64,000 nucleotides of DNA, taken from Polaromonas sp. (GTDB lineage Bacteria > Pseudomonadota > Gammaproteobacteria > Burkholderiales > Burkholderiaceae_C). The stretch covers positions 576,423-640,422 of the forward strand of contig NZ_JABBPE010000015.1 of the NCBI RefSeq assembly GCF_012927455.1, read 5' to 3'. A program made the translations under genes and the position numbers. Each line of letters opens with the position of its first letter. Within the stretch, counting starts at the first letter, position 1. The notes under the pieces are model-generated. The model was not told the DNA's origin. It did not search any database and worked only from the letters and a program-made list of their open reading frames with translations. Below, in pieces: positions 8,367-15,921 of the stretch.

Positions 8367-8612
8367 TCAAGCAGCGGCGACTTGTTCAGCGCCTTTCTGG
8401 CGTCGGCCAGACGCTGCAGCCGACAAACCTTCAAGCCAGGGTTTGGTACCCGCCTTGAAGCGCAAGCCACCTGGGCTGGCGGCCATGGCGTGCGCCGTGC
8501 AACGCAAAATTCGCAGGCGTTGCTGGTCGAAATCGTGAAGCGCCAGGCGTGCGGCGTGGGCGACGTGCGCCAGGCTTTTTTCAATACCACCGACCGGGTT
8601 CAAATTCATCAT
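8367..8612 (-). CDS. Small hypothetical protein with PhoB-box-like promoter
   Basis: I do not recognise this protein. It has 81 residues, starts MMNLNPVGGIEKSLAHVAH and has a helical first half (HAARLALHDFDQQRLRILR) and a glycine/alanine-rich tail. It is supported as a gene by a strong GGAG ribosome site 6 nt before the ATG at 8612, an intrinsic terminator just after the stop and PhoB-like half-sites upstream. There is no signal peptide or membrane segment. It precedes olsB on the same strand with a 135-bp gap, so it may be the first product of a phosphate-starvation transcript. Confidence 0.6.
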   Translation of the reverse strand: MMNLNPVGGIEKSLAHVAHAARLALHDFDQQRLRILRCTAHAMAASPGGLRFKAGTKPWLEGLSAAASGRRQKGAEQVAAA

Positions 8613-8669
8613 CGCGTGCTCCTTGGTGCAAGTCATGCGGTGATTGTGAAAGCCGGGGGTGACGTGGGC

Positions 8670-8698
8670 GTGTCAGTTCAATGGCAGTTGTGTGACAG
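8670..8698 (-). promoter_or_regulatory. Triple PhoB half-site upstream of the small gene and olsB operon
   Basis: Read on the minus strand, CTGTCAC (8698-8692), CTGCCAT (8687-8681) and CTGACAC (8676-8670) occur at exact 11-bp spacing with 4-bp linkers (ACAA, TGAA). The first two form a box that differs from the ppk1 box at only two of 18 positions. It lies 58 bp before the start at 8612. No strong -10 was seen. Confidence 0.7.
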
Positions 8699-8724
8699 CG
8701 CCGGCGCGGCACAACAACTCATTT

Positions 8725-8780
8725 GCTATCAAATCAGGAGCTGCTTGCGCCCGTCAGTCATGGGCTACAGGCCTAAAATG
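8725..8780. repeat. Comamonadaceae-type intergenic repeat, copy 1
   Basis: The copy shows the family pattern: a GCTAT core, then CTGCTTGCGCCCGT, then ATGGGCTA and a tail ending near AAATG. Other copies are at 10491, 25811, 27221, 34905, 40433, 48263, 50458 and 53154, with a half copy at 42497. It lies in the 221-bp gap between the PhoB site and arsH. Confidence 0.8.
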
Positions 8781-8862
8781 CATGCAGGCCTGAGCACGCA
8801 AGGCGCGCCAACCATACGACCGGCAACACGCCGCTGAGTGTCTAAAAAGTGCTGATGTGCGC

Positions 8863-9615
8863 CTACAAAGCGCGCTGGTTCACCCGCTTGGACAGCGCCT
8901 CGGCGCTTTCCTTGCGCTCGCTGTAGCGGTCCACCAGCCAGGGCGACAGGTCGCGCGTCAGCAAGGTGAACTTGACGAGCTCTTCCATCACGTCCACCAC
9001 CCGGTCGTAATACGCCGACGGGTTCATGCGGCCGGCTTCGTCAAATTCAAGGAAGGCCTTGGCCACCGATGACTGGTTAGGAATGGTCAGCATGCGCATC
9101 CAGCGGCCCAGCACGCGCAGCTGGTTGACGGCATTGAAGGACTGCGAGCCGCCCGACACCTGCATCACCGCCAGCGCCTTGCCCTGCGTGGGCCGCACAG
9201 CCCCGTCGGCCAGCGGAATCCAGTCGATCTGCGCCTTCATGAGGCCGGTCATGGCGCCGTGGCGTTCGGGCGAGGTCCAGACCATGGCTTCGGCCCAGTG
9301 CGCCAGTTGTCGCAGTTCCTGCACTTTGGGATGGGTGTCGGGCGCGTCGTCGGGCAATGGCAGGCCGCGCGGGTCAAAAGTGCGGGTTTCGGCGCCCATG
9401 GCCTGCAGCAGGCGGGCCGCCTCCTCGCTCAGCAGTCGGCTGTAAGAGCGTTCGCGCAAAGAGCCGTAAAGCAGCAGAACGCGCGGCGCGTGGCTGCTGG
9501 GTGGTGCCATTTGCGGCCGCGCCGTGGCAGGCACTTCAAACGAGGCTGCGTCAATATTCGGCAGATCGGATGAAATGGGATTAACCAGATTAAAAGGATT
9601 AGTGTCCAGCAACAC
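8863..9615 (-). CDS. arsH: ArsH, NADPH-dependent FMN reductase for organoarsenicals
   Basis: ArsH is a flavoprotein that oxidises trivalent organoarsenicals such as methylarsenite. The 250-residue product has the flavodoxin-like phosphate-binding segment [14 protein letters not shown] near residue 48, the [20 protein letters not shown] loop and the [17 protein letters not shown] segment characteristic of the ArsH family. It overlaps the end of arsC by 17 bp and is the last gene of that transcript. The start [13 protein letters not shown] gives the N-terminal extension usual for ArsH. Confidence 0.93.
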   Translation of the reverse strand: MLLDTNPFNLVNPISSDLPNIDAASFEVPATARPQMAPPSSHAPRVLLLYGSLRERSYSRLLSEEAARLLQAMGAETRTFDPRGLPLPDDAPDTHPKVQELRQLAHWAEAMVWTSPERHGAMTGLMKAQIDWIPLADGAVRPTQGKALAVMQVSGGSQSFNAVNQLRVLGRWMRMLTIPNQSSVAKAFLEFDEAGRMNPSAYYDRVVDVMEELVKFTLLTRDLSPWLVDRYSERKESAEALSKRVNQRAL

Positions 9616-10030
9616 GCTCTCCCCGCTCGTTGATGACCGCCTCGCCGTCTTCCTTGCTGAAAGCGCCGCGCTGCGGCAGTGGCAGGATGTCCAACACCGC
9701 TTCCGACGGGCGGCACAAACGCGTTCCCAGCGGCGTCACCACAATGGGCCGGTTGATCAATACCGGATGGGTCAGCATGGCATCTAGCAGCGCGTCGTCG
9801 CCTAGCGCCGGGTTGTCCAGATTCAGCTCGTCATAGGCTTTTTCCTTGCGCCGCATCACGTCCCGGATGCGCACGGCCATTTGCGCAATCAACTCCAGCA
9901 GCTGGTCGCGTGTGGGCGGCGTTTTCAGGTACTCGATCACCTCGGGCTCAGCGCCCGTATTGCGGATCAGCGCCAGCGTGTTGCGCGAGGTGCCGCATGC
10001 CGGGTTGTGAAAGATTGTGATGCTGGACAT
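9599..10030 (-). CDS. arsC: Glutaredoxin-coupled arsenate reductase ArsC
   Basis: This reduces arsenate to arsenite using glutathione/glutaredoxin. The 143-residue protein carries the catalytic Cys at residue 12 ([11 protein letters not shown]) and the conserved arginines in the [11 protein letters not shown] and [11 protein letters not shown] segments, as in the R773-type enzymes. It is transcribed away from arsR and is followed by arsH with an overlap. A second, unrelated thioredoxin-type arsenate reductase lies across the divergent promoter. Confidence 0.93.
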   Translation of the reverse strand: MSSITIFHNPACGTSRNTLALIRNTGAEPEVIEYLKTPPTRDQLLELIAQMAVRIRDVMRRKEKAYDELNLDNPALGDDALLDAMLTHPVLINRPIVVTPLGTRLCRPSEAVLDILPLPQRGAFSKEDGEAVINERGERVAGH

Positions 10031-10098
10031 GGTTTGAAGCTCCTTTGAAAGCGCTTCCCGCGGACAAAAAAATTGGGAAAACTTGCAACGATTTAATT

Positions 10099-10116
10099 AT
10101 TCAATTATATTTGAAT
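10099..10116. promoter_or_regulatory. ArsR operator
   Basis: The perfect palindrome ATTCAATTATATTTGAAT ends 2 bp before the arsR ATG in an AT-rich stretch of the 87-bp divergent region between arsC and arsR. It matches the inverted-repeat form of ArsR/SmtB operators and would let ArsR repress both directions. Confidence 0.75.
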
Positions 10117-10117
10117 T

Positions 10118-10468
10118 ATGGAAACAATATCCCTGACTGAAGCCATGATCTCACTCGATGAGCGTTCCGCCGTCAAGGCGCTGGCGGCGCTGGCGCAGGC
10201 GCAGCGCCTGCGCGCTTTCCGGGCGCTGGTGGTAGCCGGTCTTGACGGGCTGACGCCTGGCGTCATGGCCGAACAATTGGGCATCGCGCCCAGCGCGCTG
10301 TCTTTTCACCTCAAGGAGCTGGCGCACTCCGGCCTGGTCAGCAGCGAGCCACGCGGCCGCAACCTGATTTACCGCGCCGACATCGCGCAGATGAACGCGC
10401 TGCTGGCCTATCTGACCGAGCATTGCTGCGAAGGCCAGGTCTGCGGCCCGAAGCCGGCCGCTTGCTGA
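10118..10468 (+). CDS. arsR: ArsR arsenite-responsive repressor
   Basis: This is a 116-residue winged-helix repressor of the ArsR/SmtB family. The recognition-helix region is IAPSALSFHLKELAHSGLV (residues ~56-74) and the wing is EPRGRNLIYR. It lacks the classic ELCVCDL metal site on the recognition helix. Instead, Cys103, Cys104, Cys109 and Cys116 sit at the C terminus, similar to the Acidithiobacillus-type ArsR, whose arsenite ligands are C-terminal. The ATG at 10118 directly abuts the operator with no Shine-Dalgarno, so the message may be leaderless; an alternative ATG is at 10145. Confidence 0.92.
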   Translation: METISLTEAMISLDERSAVKALAALAQAQRLRAFRALVVAGLDGLTPGVMAEQLGIAPSALSFHLKELAHSGLVSSEPRGRNLIYRADIAQMNALLAYLTEHCCEGQVCGPKPAAC

Positions 10469-10490
10469 AAATTCATGACGAATAACAACG

Positions 10491-10544
10491 ATTTAGGCCT
10501 CTAGCCCAATAGACACGGGCGTAAGCCGCTATTTATTTTATAGC
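10491..10544. repeat. Intergenic repeat, copy 2 (inside the ars operon)
   Basis: CTAGCCCAATAGACACGGGC is followed by GTAAGCCGCTAT and TATAGC. This is the same family as the copy at 8725 in the opposite orientation, placed between arsR and the second arsC, where it could fold in the message. Confidence 0.8.
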
Positions 10545-10589
10545 ACCATGGCCTCACGACTGTCCAACCAACCCCTTAAGGTAAATGCC

Positions 10590-11090
10590 ATGTCCGACCA
10601 AGCCATCAACGTGTTATTTCTATGCACCCACAACTCGGCCCGCAGCATCCTGGCCGAGGCCACGCTCAACCATATAGGCAAGGGGCGCTTCAAAGCGTAT
10701 TCGGCAGGCAGCAGCCCGCGCGAGAATCAGCAGCCGCACCCGCTGGCCTTGCAGGTGCTGCAAAACGCAGGCATTTCGACAGAGGGCCTGCACAGTAAAA
10801 CCTGGGATGAGTTTGGCCATCCCGACGCCCCCCACATGGATCTGGTGATCACGGTCTGCGACAACGCGGCGGGCGAAGTCTGCCCCTGCTGGCCCGGCCA
10901 GCCTGCCACGGCCCATTGGGCTTATGCCGACCCGTCCAAAGGCGGCGGTGACGACGCGCAAAAGCTGGAGGCTTTCCGGCTGACCCTGCACGCCATGCGC
11001 CGCCGCCTGGACCTGCTGGTCAATCTGCCGCCCAGCGGCGTCGGCAAACTGATGCTGCAGACCAGCGCGCGCGATCTGACCCAGTCCTGA
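10590..11090 (+). CDS. arsC: Thioredoxin-type arsenate reductase (LMW phosphatase family)
   Basis: The 166-residue protein has the low-molecular-weight phosphatase P-loop with nucleophilic Cys at residue 12 (FLCTHNSARS), a later DPSKGGGDD segment and downstream cysteines in ITVCDNAAGEVCPCWPG that can form the thiol relay. This argues for the thioredoxin-linked arsenate reductase class rather than a tyrosine phosphatase. I choose ATG 10590 over 10548 because AAGG lies upstream and the family begins at this point. It sits between arsR and arsD on the same strand. Confidence 0.88.
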   Translation: MSDQAINVLFLCTHNSARSILAEATLNHIGKGRFKAYSAGSSPRENQQPHPLALQVLQNAGISTEGLHSKTWDEFGHPDAPHMDLVITVCDNAAGEVCPCWPGQPATAHWAYADPSKGGGDDAQKLEAFRLTLHAMRRRLDLLVNLPPSGVGKLMLQTSARDLTQS

Positions 11091-11148
11091 GCCAGTCATG
11101 AAACGGTCAGTGTCCAAATCATTATTTCAACGTTAGATGGAGCTCAAA

Positions 11149-11511
11149 ATGAAAACCATACAAGTATTTGACCCGGCGCTGTGCTGCAGCACCGGTGTGT
11201 GCGGTGTCGAGATCGATCAGGCTTTGCTCAGCTTCTCGGCCGACGCGGATTGGGCCAAACAAAATGGCGCGCAGATCCAGCGCTTCAACCTGGCCCAGCA
11301 ACCAATGGCGTTTGCTGAACATCCGGCTGTGAAGAGTTTCCTGGAACGCTCCGGCCACGAGGCGCTGCCACTGATTCTTCTGGATGGCGAAGTTGCCTTG
11401 GCCGGCCGCTACCCCAGCCGTGCCGAACTGGCCCGCTGGGCGGGCATTGCACAGCCTGGGGCCGAATCGAAACCTGCCAGCAACTGCTGCTCCGGCGGCA
11501 ATTGCTGCTGA
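11149..11511 (+). CDS. arsD: ArsD arsenite metallochaperone
   Basis: ArsD hands arsenite to ArsA. Starting at ATG 11149 (GGAG 6 nt upstream) places the chaperone cysteines exactly at Cys12, Cys13 and Cys18 (FDPALCCSTGVCG), as in characterised ArsD. Extra vicinal pairs close the 120-residue protein (NCCSGGNCC, residues 113-114 and 119-120). An upstream in-frame ATG at 11137 would shift this numbering. ArsA begins 17 bp downstream. Confidence 0.95.
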   Translation: MKTIQVFDPALCCSTGVCGVEIDQALLSFSADADWAKQNGAQIQRFNLAQQPMAFAEHPAVKSFLERSGHEALPLILLDGEVALAGRYPSRAELARWAGIAQPGAESKPASNCCSGGNCC

Positions 11512-11528
11512 ACCAAGGGGCCGCCGTC

Positions 11529-13301
11529 ATGAAATTTCTCGAACAGCCCCCGCGTTTCCTTTTCTTCACCGGCAAGGGCGGCGTGGGCAAAACATCGATC
11601 GCCTGTGCCACAGCCATCGCGCTCGCCGAAGCCGGGCAGCGCGTGCTGCTGGTCAGCACCGATCCGGCGTCGAACGTCGGGCAGGTATTCGGTGTCAGCA
11701 TCGGCAACCGGGTTACCGCCATTCCTGCCGTTGCGCGTTTGTCCGCGCTGGAAATCGACCCGCAGGCAGCGGCACAGGCCTACCGCGACCGCATTGTCGG
11801 CCCGGTGCGCGGCGTACTGCCGGAAGCCGTGGTCAAGAGCATCGAAGAACAACTTTCCGGCGCCTGCACCACCGAAATTGCGGTCTTCGATGAGTTCACG
11901 TCGTTTCTGACCGATCCGGCCCTCAATGCCGACTACGACCACATCATTTTCGACACCGCGCCGACCGGCCACACCATCCGGCTGCTGCAGCTGCCCGGTG
12001 CCTGGAGCGACTTTCTGGAAGAAGGCAAAGGCGACGCGTCCTGCCTCGGCCCATTGGCCGGCCTTGAAAAACATCGCAGTCAGTACAAGGCCGCCGTCGA
12101 TGCCCTGGCCGACGCCAGGCGCACGCGCCTGGTGCTGGTCGCTCGTGCGCAAGCGGCCACCTTGCGCGAAGCCGCCCGCACGCATGACGAACTCGCTGCC
12201 ATCGGCCTGTCGCAGCAGTATCTCGTCATCAACGGCATTCTCCCCCGCAGCGAAGCGGCGACCGATGCGCTGGCTGCGGCGATCTGCGAGCGCGAACAAG
12301 CCGCTTTGTCGGCTATTCCCGATGTACTCAAGGCCTTGCCGTGCGATCAGGTGGCGCTCAAACCTTTCGATCTGGTGGGGCTTGATGCCCTGCAGCAATT
12401 GCTCGCCGATACAGGCCCCGAGTTGGCGGTCCACGAAGAACCGCCCATTGCCCTGGCAGCACCGAGTCTCTCGGCGCTGGTTGATGAGATCGCCTTAGGC
12501 GGCCATGGCCTGCTGATGTTGATGGGCAAAGGCGGCGTTGGCGAAACCACCTTGGCCGCAGCCGTCGCAGTGCAACTGGCCCATCGCGGCCTGCCGGTCC
12601 ACCTCACCACGTCCGATCCGGCTGCTCATCTGGCCGAAACGCTGCCTGGCGCACTCGACCATCTGACGGTCAGCCGGATTGACCCGCAGCTTGAGACCGA
12701 GCGCTACCGGCAGCACGTTATGGCGACCAAAGGGGCTAAGCTCGATGCGGCGGGCCGGGCTCTGCTGGAGGAAGATTTGCGTTCGCCCTGCACCGAGGAA
12801 ATCGCCGTGTTCCAGGCGTTTTCGCGCATCATCCGCGAGGCCGGCAAAAAGTTCGTGGTGATGGACACGGCCCCCACCGGCCATACGCTGTTGCTGTTTG
12901 ATGCCACCGGTTCCTACCATCGTGAAATAGAGCGCCAGATGGGTTCTACCTCCGTGCACTTCACCACGCCAATGATGCAGTTGCAAGATCCAAAACAGAC
13001 CAAGGTGCTCTTGGTGACATTGGCGGAAACCACGCCGGTGCTGGAAGCGGCCAACCTGCAGGCCGACTTGCGCCGGGCCGGCATCGAGCCCTGGGCCTGG
13101 ATCATCAATAACAGCGTGGCAGCCGCGCAGCCAAACGCCCCCTTGCTGCGTCAGCGTGCGCGCAACGAGCTGCGGGAAATCGACGCCGTAGCCACCCGCC
13201 ACGCCCAGCGCTATGCGCTTGTGCCGCTTCTGAGAGAAGAACCGGTCGGCGTTGAGCGTCTGCTGAAACTCGCCGGCTGCATCACGCAACCGACAACTTG
13301 A
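11529..13301 (+). CDS. arsA: ArsA arsenite-stimulated ATPase with altered second P-loop
   Basis: The 590-residue pump ATPase has two homologous halves. The A1 half has GKGGVGKTS near residue 15 and DTAPTGHT near residue 140. The A2 half has GKGGVGETT near residue 334 and DTAPTGHT near residue 444. The metal-site cysteines are all present (SGACTTEIAVFDEF, GDASCLGPLAGLEK, RSPCTEEIAVFQAF). In A2 the usual P-loop Lys is Glu, encoded by GAA where AAA would restore it, so A2 nucleotide hydrolysis may be impaired. I start at ATG 11529 with AAGGGG upstream; an ATG-like start at 11502 overlaps arsD. It works with the permease downstream. Confidence 0.94.
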   Translation: MKFLEQPPRFLFFTGKGGVGKTSIACATAIALAEAGQRVLLVSTDPASNVGQVFGVSIGNRVTAIPAVARLSALEIDPQAAAQAYRDRIVGPVRGVLPEAVVKSIEEQLSGACTTEIAVFDEFTSFLTDPALNADYDHIIFDTAPTGHTIRLLQLPGAWSDFLEEGKGDASCLGPLAGLEKHRSQYKAAVDALADARRTRLVLVARAQAATLREAARTHDELAAIGLSQQYLVINGILPRSEAATDALAAAICEREQAALSAIPDVLKALPCDQVALKPFDLVGLDALQQLLADTGPELAVHEEPPIALAAPSLSALVDEIALGGHGLLMLMGKGGVGETTLAAAVAVQLAHRGLPVHLTTSDPAAHLAETLPGALDHLTVSRIDPQLETERYRQHVMATKGAKLDAAGRALLEEDLRSPCTEEIAVFQAFSRIIREAGKKFVVMDTAPTGHTLLLFDATGSYHREIERQMGSTSVHFTTPMMQLQDPKQTKVLLVTLAETTPVLEAANLQADLRRAGIEPWAWIINNSVAAAQPNAPLLRQRARNELREIDAVATRHAQRYALVPLLREEPVGVERLLKLAGCITQPTT

Positions 13302-13338
13302 AAAGGCCAATGCTTTGTCTGCCCAATGTGCAATCATC

Positions 13339-14388
13339 ATGAAAAAAACGTCGGGCGCGCCGATGAGCGTATTTGAGCGCTACCTGACGGTGTGGGTGTT
13401 CCTGTGCATCGTCATCGGCATCGCCCTTGGCCAGTTGTTGCCAGGACTCTTTCAGGCAATCGGCCGCCTGGAAATCGCTAATGTCAACCTGCCGGTCGGG
13501 CTGCTGATCTGGGTCATGATCATCCCGATGCTGATGAAGGTTGATTTTTCCGCTTTGCATGAAGTGCGCCAGCATGCGCGCGGCATCGGCGTCACGTTGT
13601 TCGTGAACTGGCTGGTCAAGCCGTTCTCGATGGCCTTCCTCGGCTGGCTGTTTATCCGTACCCTGTTCGCGCCCCTGTTGCCGGCGGACCAGATCGACAG
13701 CTACATCGCAGGCCTGATCCTGCTGGCCGCCGCGCCCTGCACGGCGATGGTTTTTGTCTGGAGCCGGCTCACCAACGGTGATCCGCTATTCACGCTCTCG
13801 CAAGTGGCGTTGAACGACAGCATCATGGTCGTCGCCTTTGCCCCGCTGGTAGCGTTTCTGCTGGGCATCTCGGCCATCATCGTGCCGTGGACAACACTCA
13901 TCACGTCGGTGGTGCTCTACATCGTGATTCCGGTGATACTGGCACAGCTTTGGCGCAAGGCGCTGCTGGCCAAAGGCGAAGCGGCATTTGACGCAGCGAT
14001 GGCGAAGATCGGCCCTTGGTCGATTACCGCCTTGCTGGCAACCCTCGTGCTGCTGTTTGCCTTTCAGGGCGAAGCGATCTTGAAGCAGCCCTTGGTGATC
14101 GCGCTGCTGGCCGTGCCGATCCTGATTCAAGTGTTTTTTAATTCGGCCCTGGCCTACTGGCTGAACCGCGCCGTTGGTGAAAAACACAACATCGCCTGCC
14201 CGTCCGCCTTGATCGGCGCATCCAACTTCTTCGAGTTGGCAGTGGCCGCCGCCATCAGCCTGTTCGGTTTCCACTCCGGCGCAGCGCTGGCGACAGTGGT
14301 CGGCGTACTGATTGAGGTGCCGGCGATGCTGCTGGTTGTACGGGTGGTCAACGCTTCAAAGGGCTGGTACGAGAAATCACCAGCATGA
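13339..14388 (+). CDS. acr3: Arsenite efflux permease, ACR3 family
   Basis: ACR3 exports arsenite through the inner membrane. The 349-residue protein is almost all hydrophobic helices (about ten) and contains the ACR3 hallmarks: a conserved Cys in LAAAPCTAMVFVWS near residue 134 and a Glu in GVLIEVPAMLLV near residue 325, plus the SNFFELAVAAAISLFGF segment. Possible starts are TTG 13315, ATG 13339 and ATG 13363; the last gives MSVFERYLTVW, common in the family. It is the last gene of the arsR operon, 37 bp after arsA. Confidence 0.93.
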   Translation: MKKTSGAPMSVFERYLTVWVFLCIVIGIALGQLLPGLFQAIGRLEIANVNLPVGLLIWVMIIPMLMKVDFSALHEVRQHARGIGVTLFVNWLVKPFSMAFLGWLFIRTLFAPLLPADQIDSYIAGLILLAAAPCTAMVFVWSRLTNGDPLFTLSQVALNDSIMVVAFAPLVAFLLGISAIIVPWTTLITSVVLYIVIPVILAQLWRKALLAKGEAAFDAAMAKIGPWSITALLATLVLLFAFQGEAILKQPLVIALLAVPILIQVFFNSALAYWLNRAVGEKHNIACPSALIGASNFFELAVAAAISLFGFHSGAALATVVGVLIEVPAMLLVVRVVNASKGWYEKSPA

Positions 14389-14524
14389 CAAAAACTCGGG
14401 CCATGCGCCAGTCCATGTCTTTCCGCCTGTTTTTACAGCTTGAGGTTGTATCTTGAATTGGCCTAAAGCCCGATTTGACACCTGAATTCGACAACGCAGT
14501 TGCGTACCGGCTGCTAGCCAAGCC

Positions 14525-15046
14525 TCAATCCAGCCACTTCTGAAAAAACTGCGCCTGCCCCATCGCCGGATCAAGCTGGTAGGCGGCAAAGCCCACGCGC
14601 TGGTAAAGCTTGATCGCGCTGGCGTTGCCGTGCAGCACCTCCAGCGTCAGCTTGCAGGCGCCGCGCTCGCGGGCGATCTGGTCGACCAGTGCCAACATCT
14701 TCTCGGCCACGCGCTGGCCGCGATGGCTGGGGAGCACGGCCACATCATGCACATTGATCAGCGGTCGGCATGAAAAAGTCGAAAAGCCTTCAATGCAGTT
14801 GATCAGGCCCACCGGCTGCACGTCGTCAAACGCCAGCACGCTGAAGGCTTGCGGACGCGCGGCCAGTTCCTTGATCAGGTTTTTTTTGGTGAAGGCGCTG
14901 AGGGCGTCGGCGCCACCGGCCGGGTCGCGTGCGTAGGCATCGAGCAGCAAAATCAGCGCGCTGGCATGCACCGGGTTGTGGTAGTCGGCCCGGCAGACGC
15001 GCAGGTAGGAATGGGTGGATTTGGTCACGCGATGTTTCCCCGTCAA
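14525..15046 (-). CDS. GNAT-family N-acetyltransferase
   Basis: The 173-residue protein contains the acetyl-CoA binding motif A (VAVLPSHRGQRVAEKML, residues ~103-119) and motif B (LEVLHGNASAIKLYQRVGF), so it should acetylate a small-molecule or protein amine. The substrate is unknown. It is a single gene between the ars operon and the sugar cluster, on the opposite strand to acr3. The 136 bp between it and acr3 contain only a degenerate trace of the intergenic repeat. Confidence 0.88.
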   Translation of the reverse strand: MTGKHRVTKSTHSYLRVCRADYHNPVHASALILLLDAYARDPAGGADALSAFTKKNLIKELAARPQAFSVLAFDDVQPVGLINCIEGFSTFSCRPLINVHDVAVLPSHRGQRVAEKMLALVDQIARERGACKLTLEVLHGNASAIKLYQRVGFAAYQLDPAMGQAQFFQKWLD

Positions 15047-15087
15047 GGATGATGGCGTGATTCTAAAGACTGCTCAAAACCGATAGT

Positions 15088-15921
15088 TCAAAGCCGATAA
15101 AGGCGCTTGGCGTTCCCGCCCATGATGGCGGCCTGCTCTGGCGCGCTCAGGTGGGCCAGCAACTGCTGCGTTTCGCCATACCATTGCGCGTAGCTGCTTG
15201 AGAATTCCAGCACCGGCCAGTCACTGCCCCACAGCAGCCGCTCGGGGCCGAAGCAGGCCAGCACATGATCGGCCCAGCGCCGCACGGCGCCAGCGGCGGG
15301 GTGGCGGCCAGCCTCGGTCAGCAAACCTGAGAGTTTGCATAGGGCAGAAGTTTCAGCGGCCAGCTGCGCGATGCCGTCGGCCCAGGGCTGCCACTGGCCC
15401 GCTGCAATGTCGGGCTTGGCCGCGTGGTCGATGACCAGGCGCAATTCGGGGTAACGGCGGGCCAGCGTCACGATGTGCGGCAGGTGCACGGCATTCACCA
15501 GTGCGTCGAACACCAGGCCGCAATCGGACATGGCCTGCAGTGCCGGTGCCAACGCGGGCTGCAGGATCCAGCGCGCATCGCCCAGGTCCTGCAGCATGGG
15601 GCGCAGACCTTTAAGCCTGGCGTGCTGCGCCAGCGCTTCAATGCGCGCGGGCGCATAGACGGCCAGCCAATCGACCCAGCCGACGACGCCGAGGACGGCC
15701 GGATGCGCGTCGGCCTGCGCCAGTAGGAAGTGCGTTTCAGCCTCGCTCGGTGCGGCCTGCACCAGCACGCCGCCGCTCACGCCCTGCGGCGCCGACTGGG
15801 CCTGCCAGTCGCCGACCGTCACGTCGCGGTAAATCGGTGCCAGCGCGGGTGTCAGCCAGCCGTAGTCGCCGCGCGCCAGCTCCCAGCAATGAAAGTGCGC
15901 GTCTATGGCATCTATGTTCAT
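15088..15921 (-). CDS. Amidohydrolase, sugar lactonase type (L-fuconolactonase-like)
   Basis: This is a TIM-barrel amidohydrolase of the COG3618 group, 277 residues. It has HxH at the start (IDAHFHCWE), a later VIDHAAKPD and the terminal WGSDWPV catalytic Asp. Relatives hydrolyse L-fucono- or L-rhamnono-lactones or 2-pyrone-4,6-dicarboxylate. Its 4-bp overlap with an aldo/keto reductase suggests the pair oxidises a sugar and opens the lactone product. The exact sugar is not determined by sequence. Confidence 0.82.
   Translation of the reverse strand: MNIDAIDAHFHCWELARGDYGWLTPALAPIYRDVTVGDWQAQSAPQGVSGGVLVQAAPSEAETHFLLAQADAHPAVLGVVGWVDWLAVYAPARIEALAQHARLKGLRPMLQDLGDARWILQPALAPALQAMSDCGLVFDALVNAVHLPHIVTLARRYPELRLVIDHAAKPDIAAGQWQPWADGIAQLAAETSALCKLSGLLTEAGRHPAAGAVRRWADHVLACFGPERLLWGSDWPVLEFSSSYAQWYGETQQLLAHLSAPEQAAIMGGNAKRLYRL

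Noticed and set aside
8276..8590. A minus-strand frame with a Leu-Val run from the hexamer repeat
   Set aside because: It reads through the terminator and tandem repeat and conflicts with the better-supported gene at 8367-8612.
14389..14524. Possible further intergenic repeat copy after acr3
   Set aside because: Only short degenerate similarity (AAAGCCCGATTTGACACCTG) remains, too little to call a copy.
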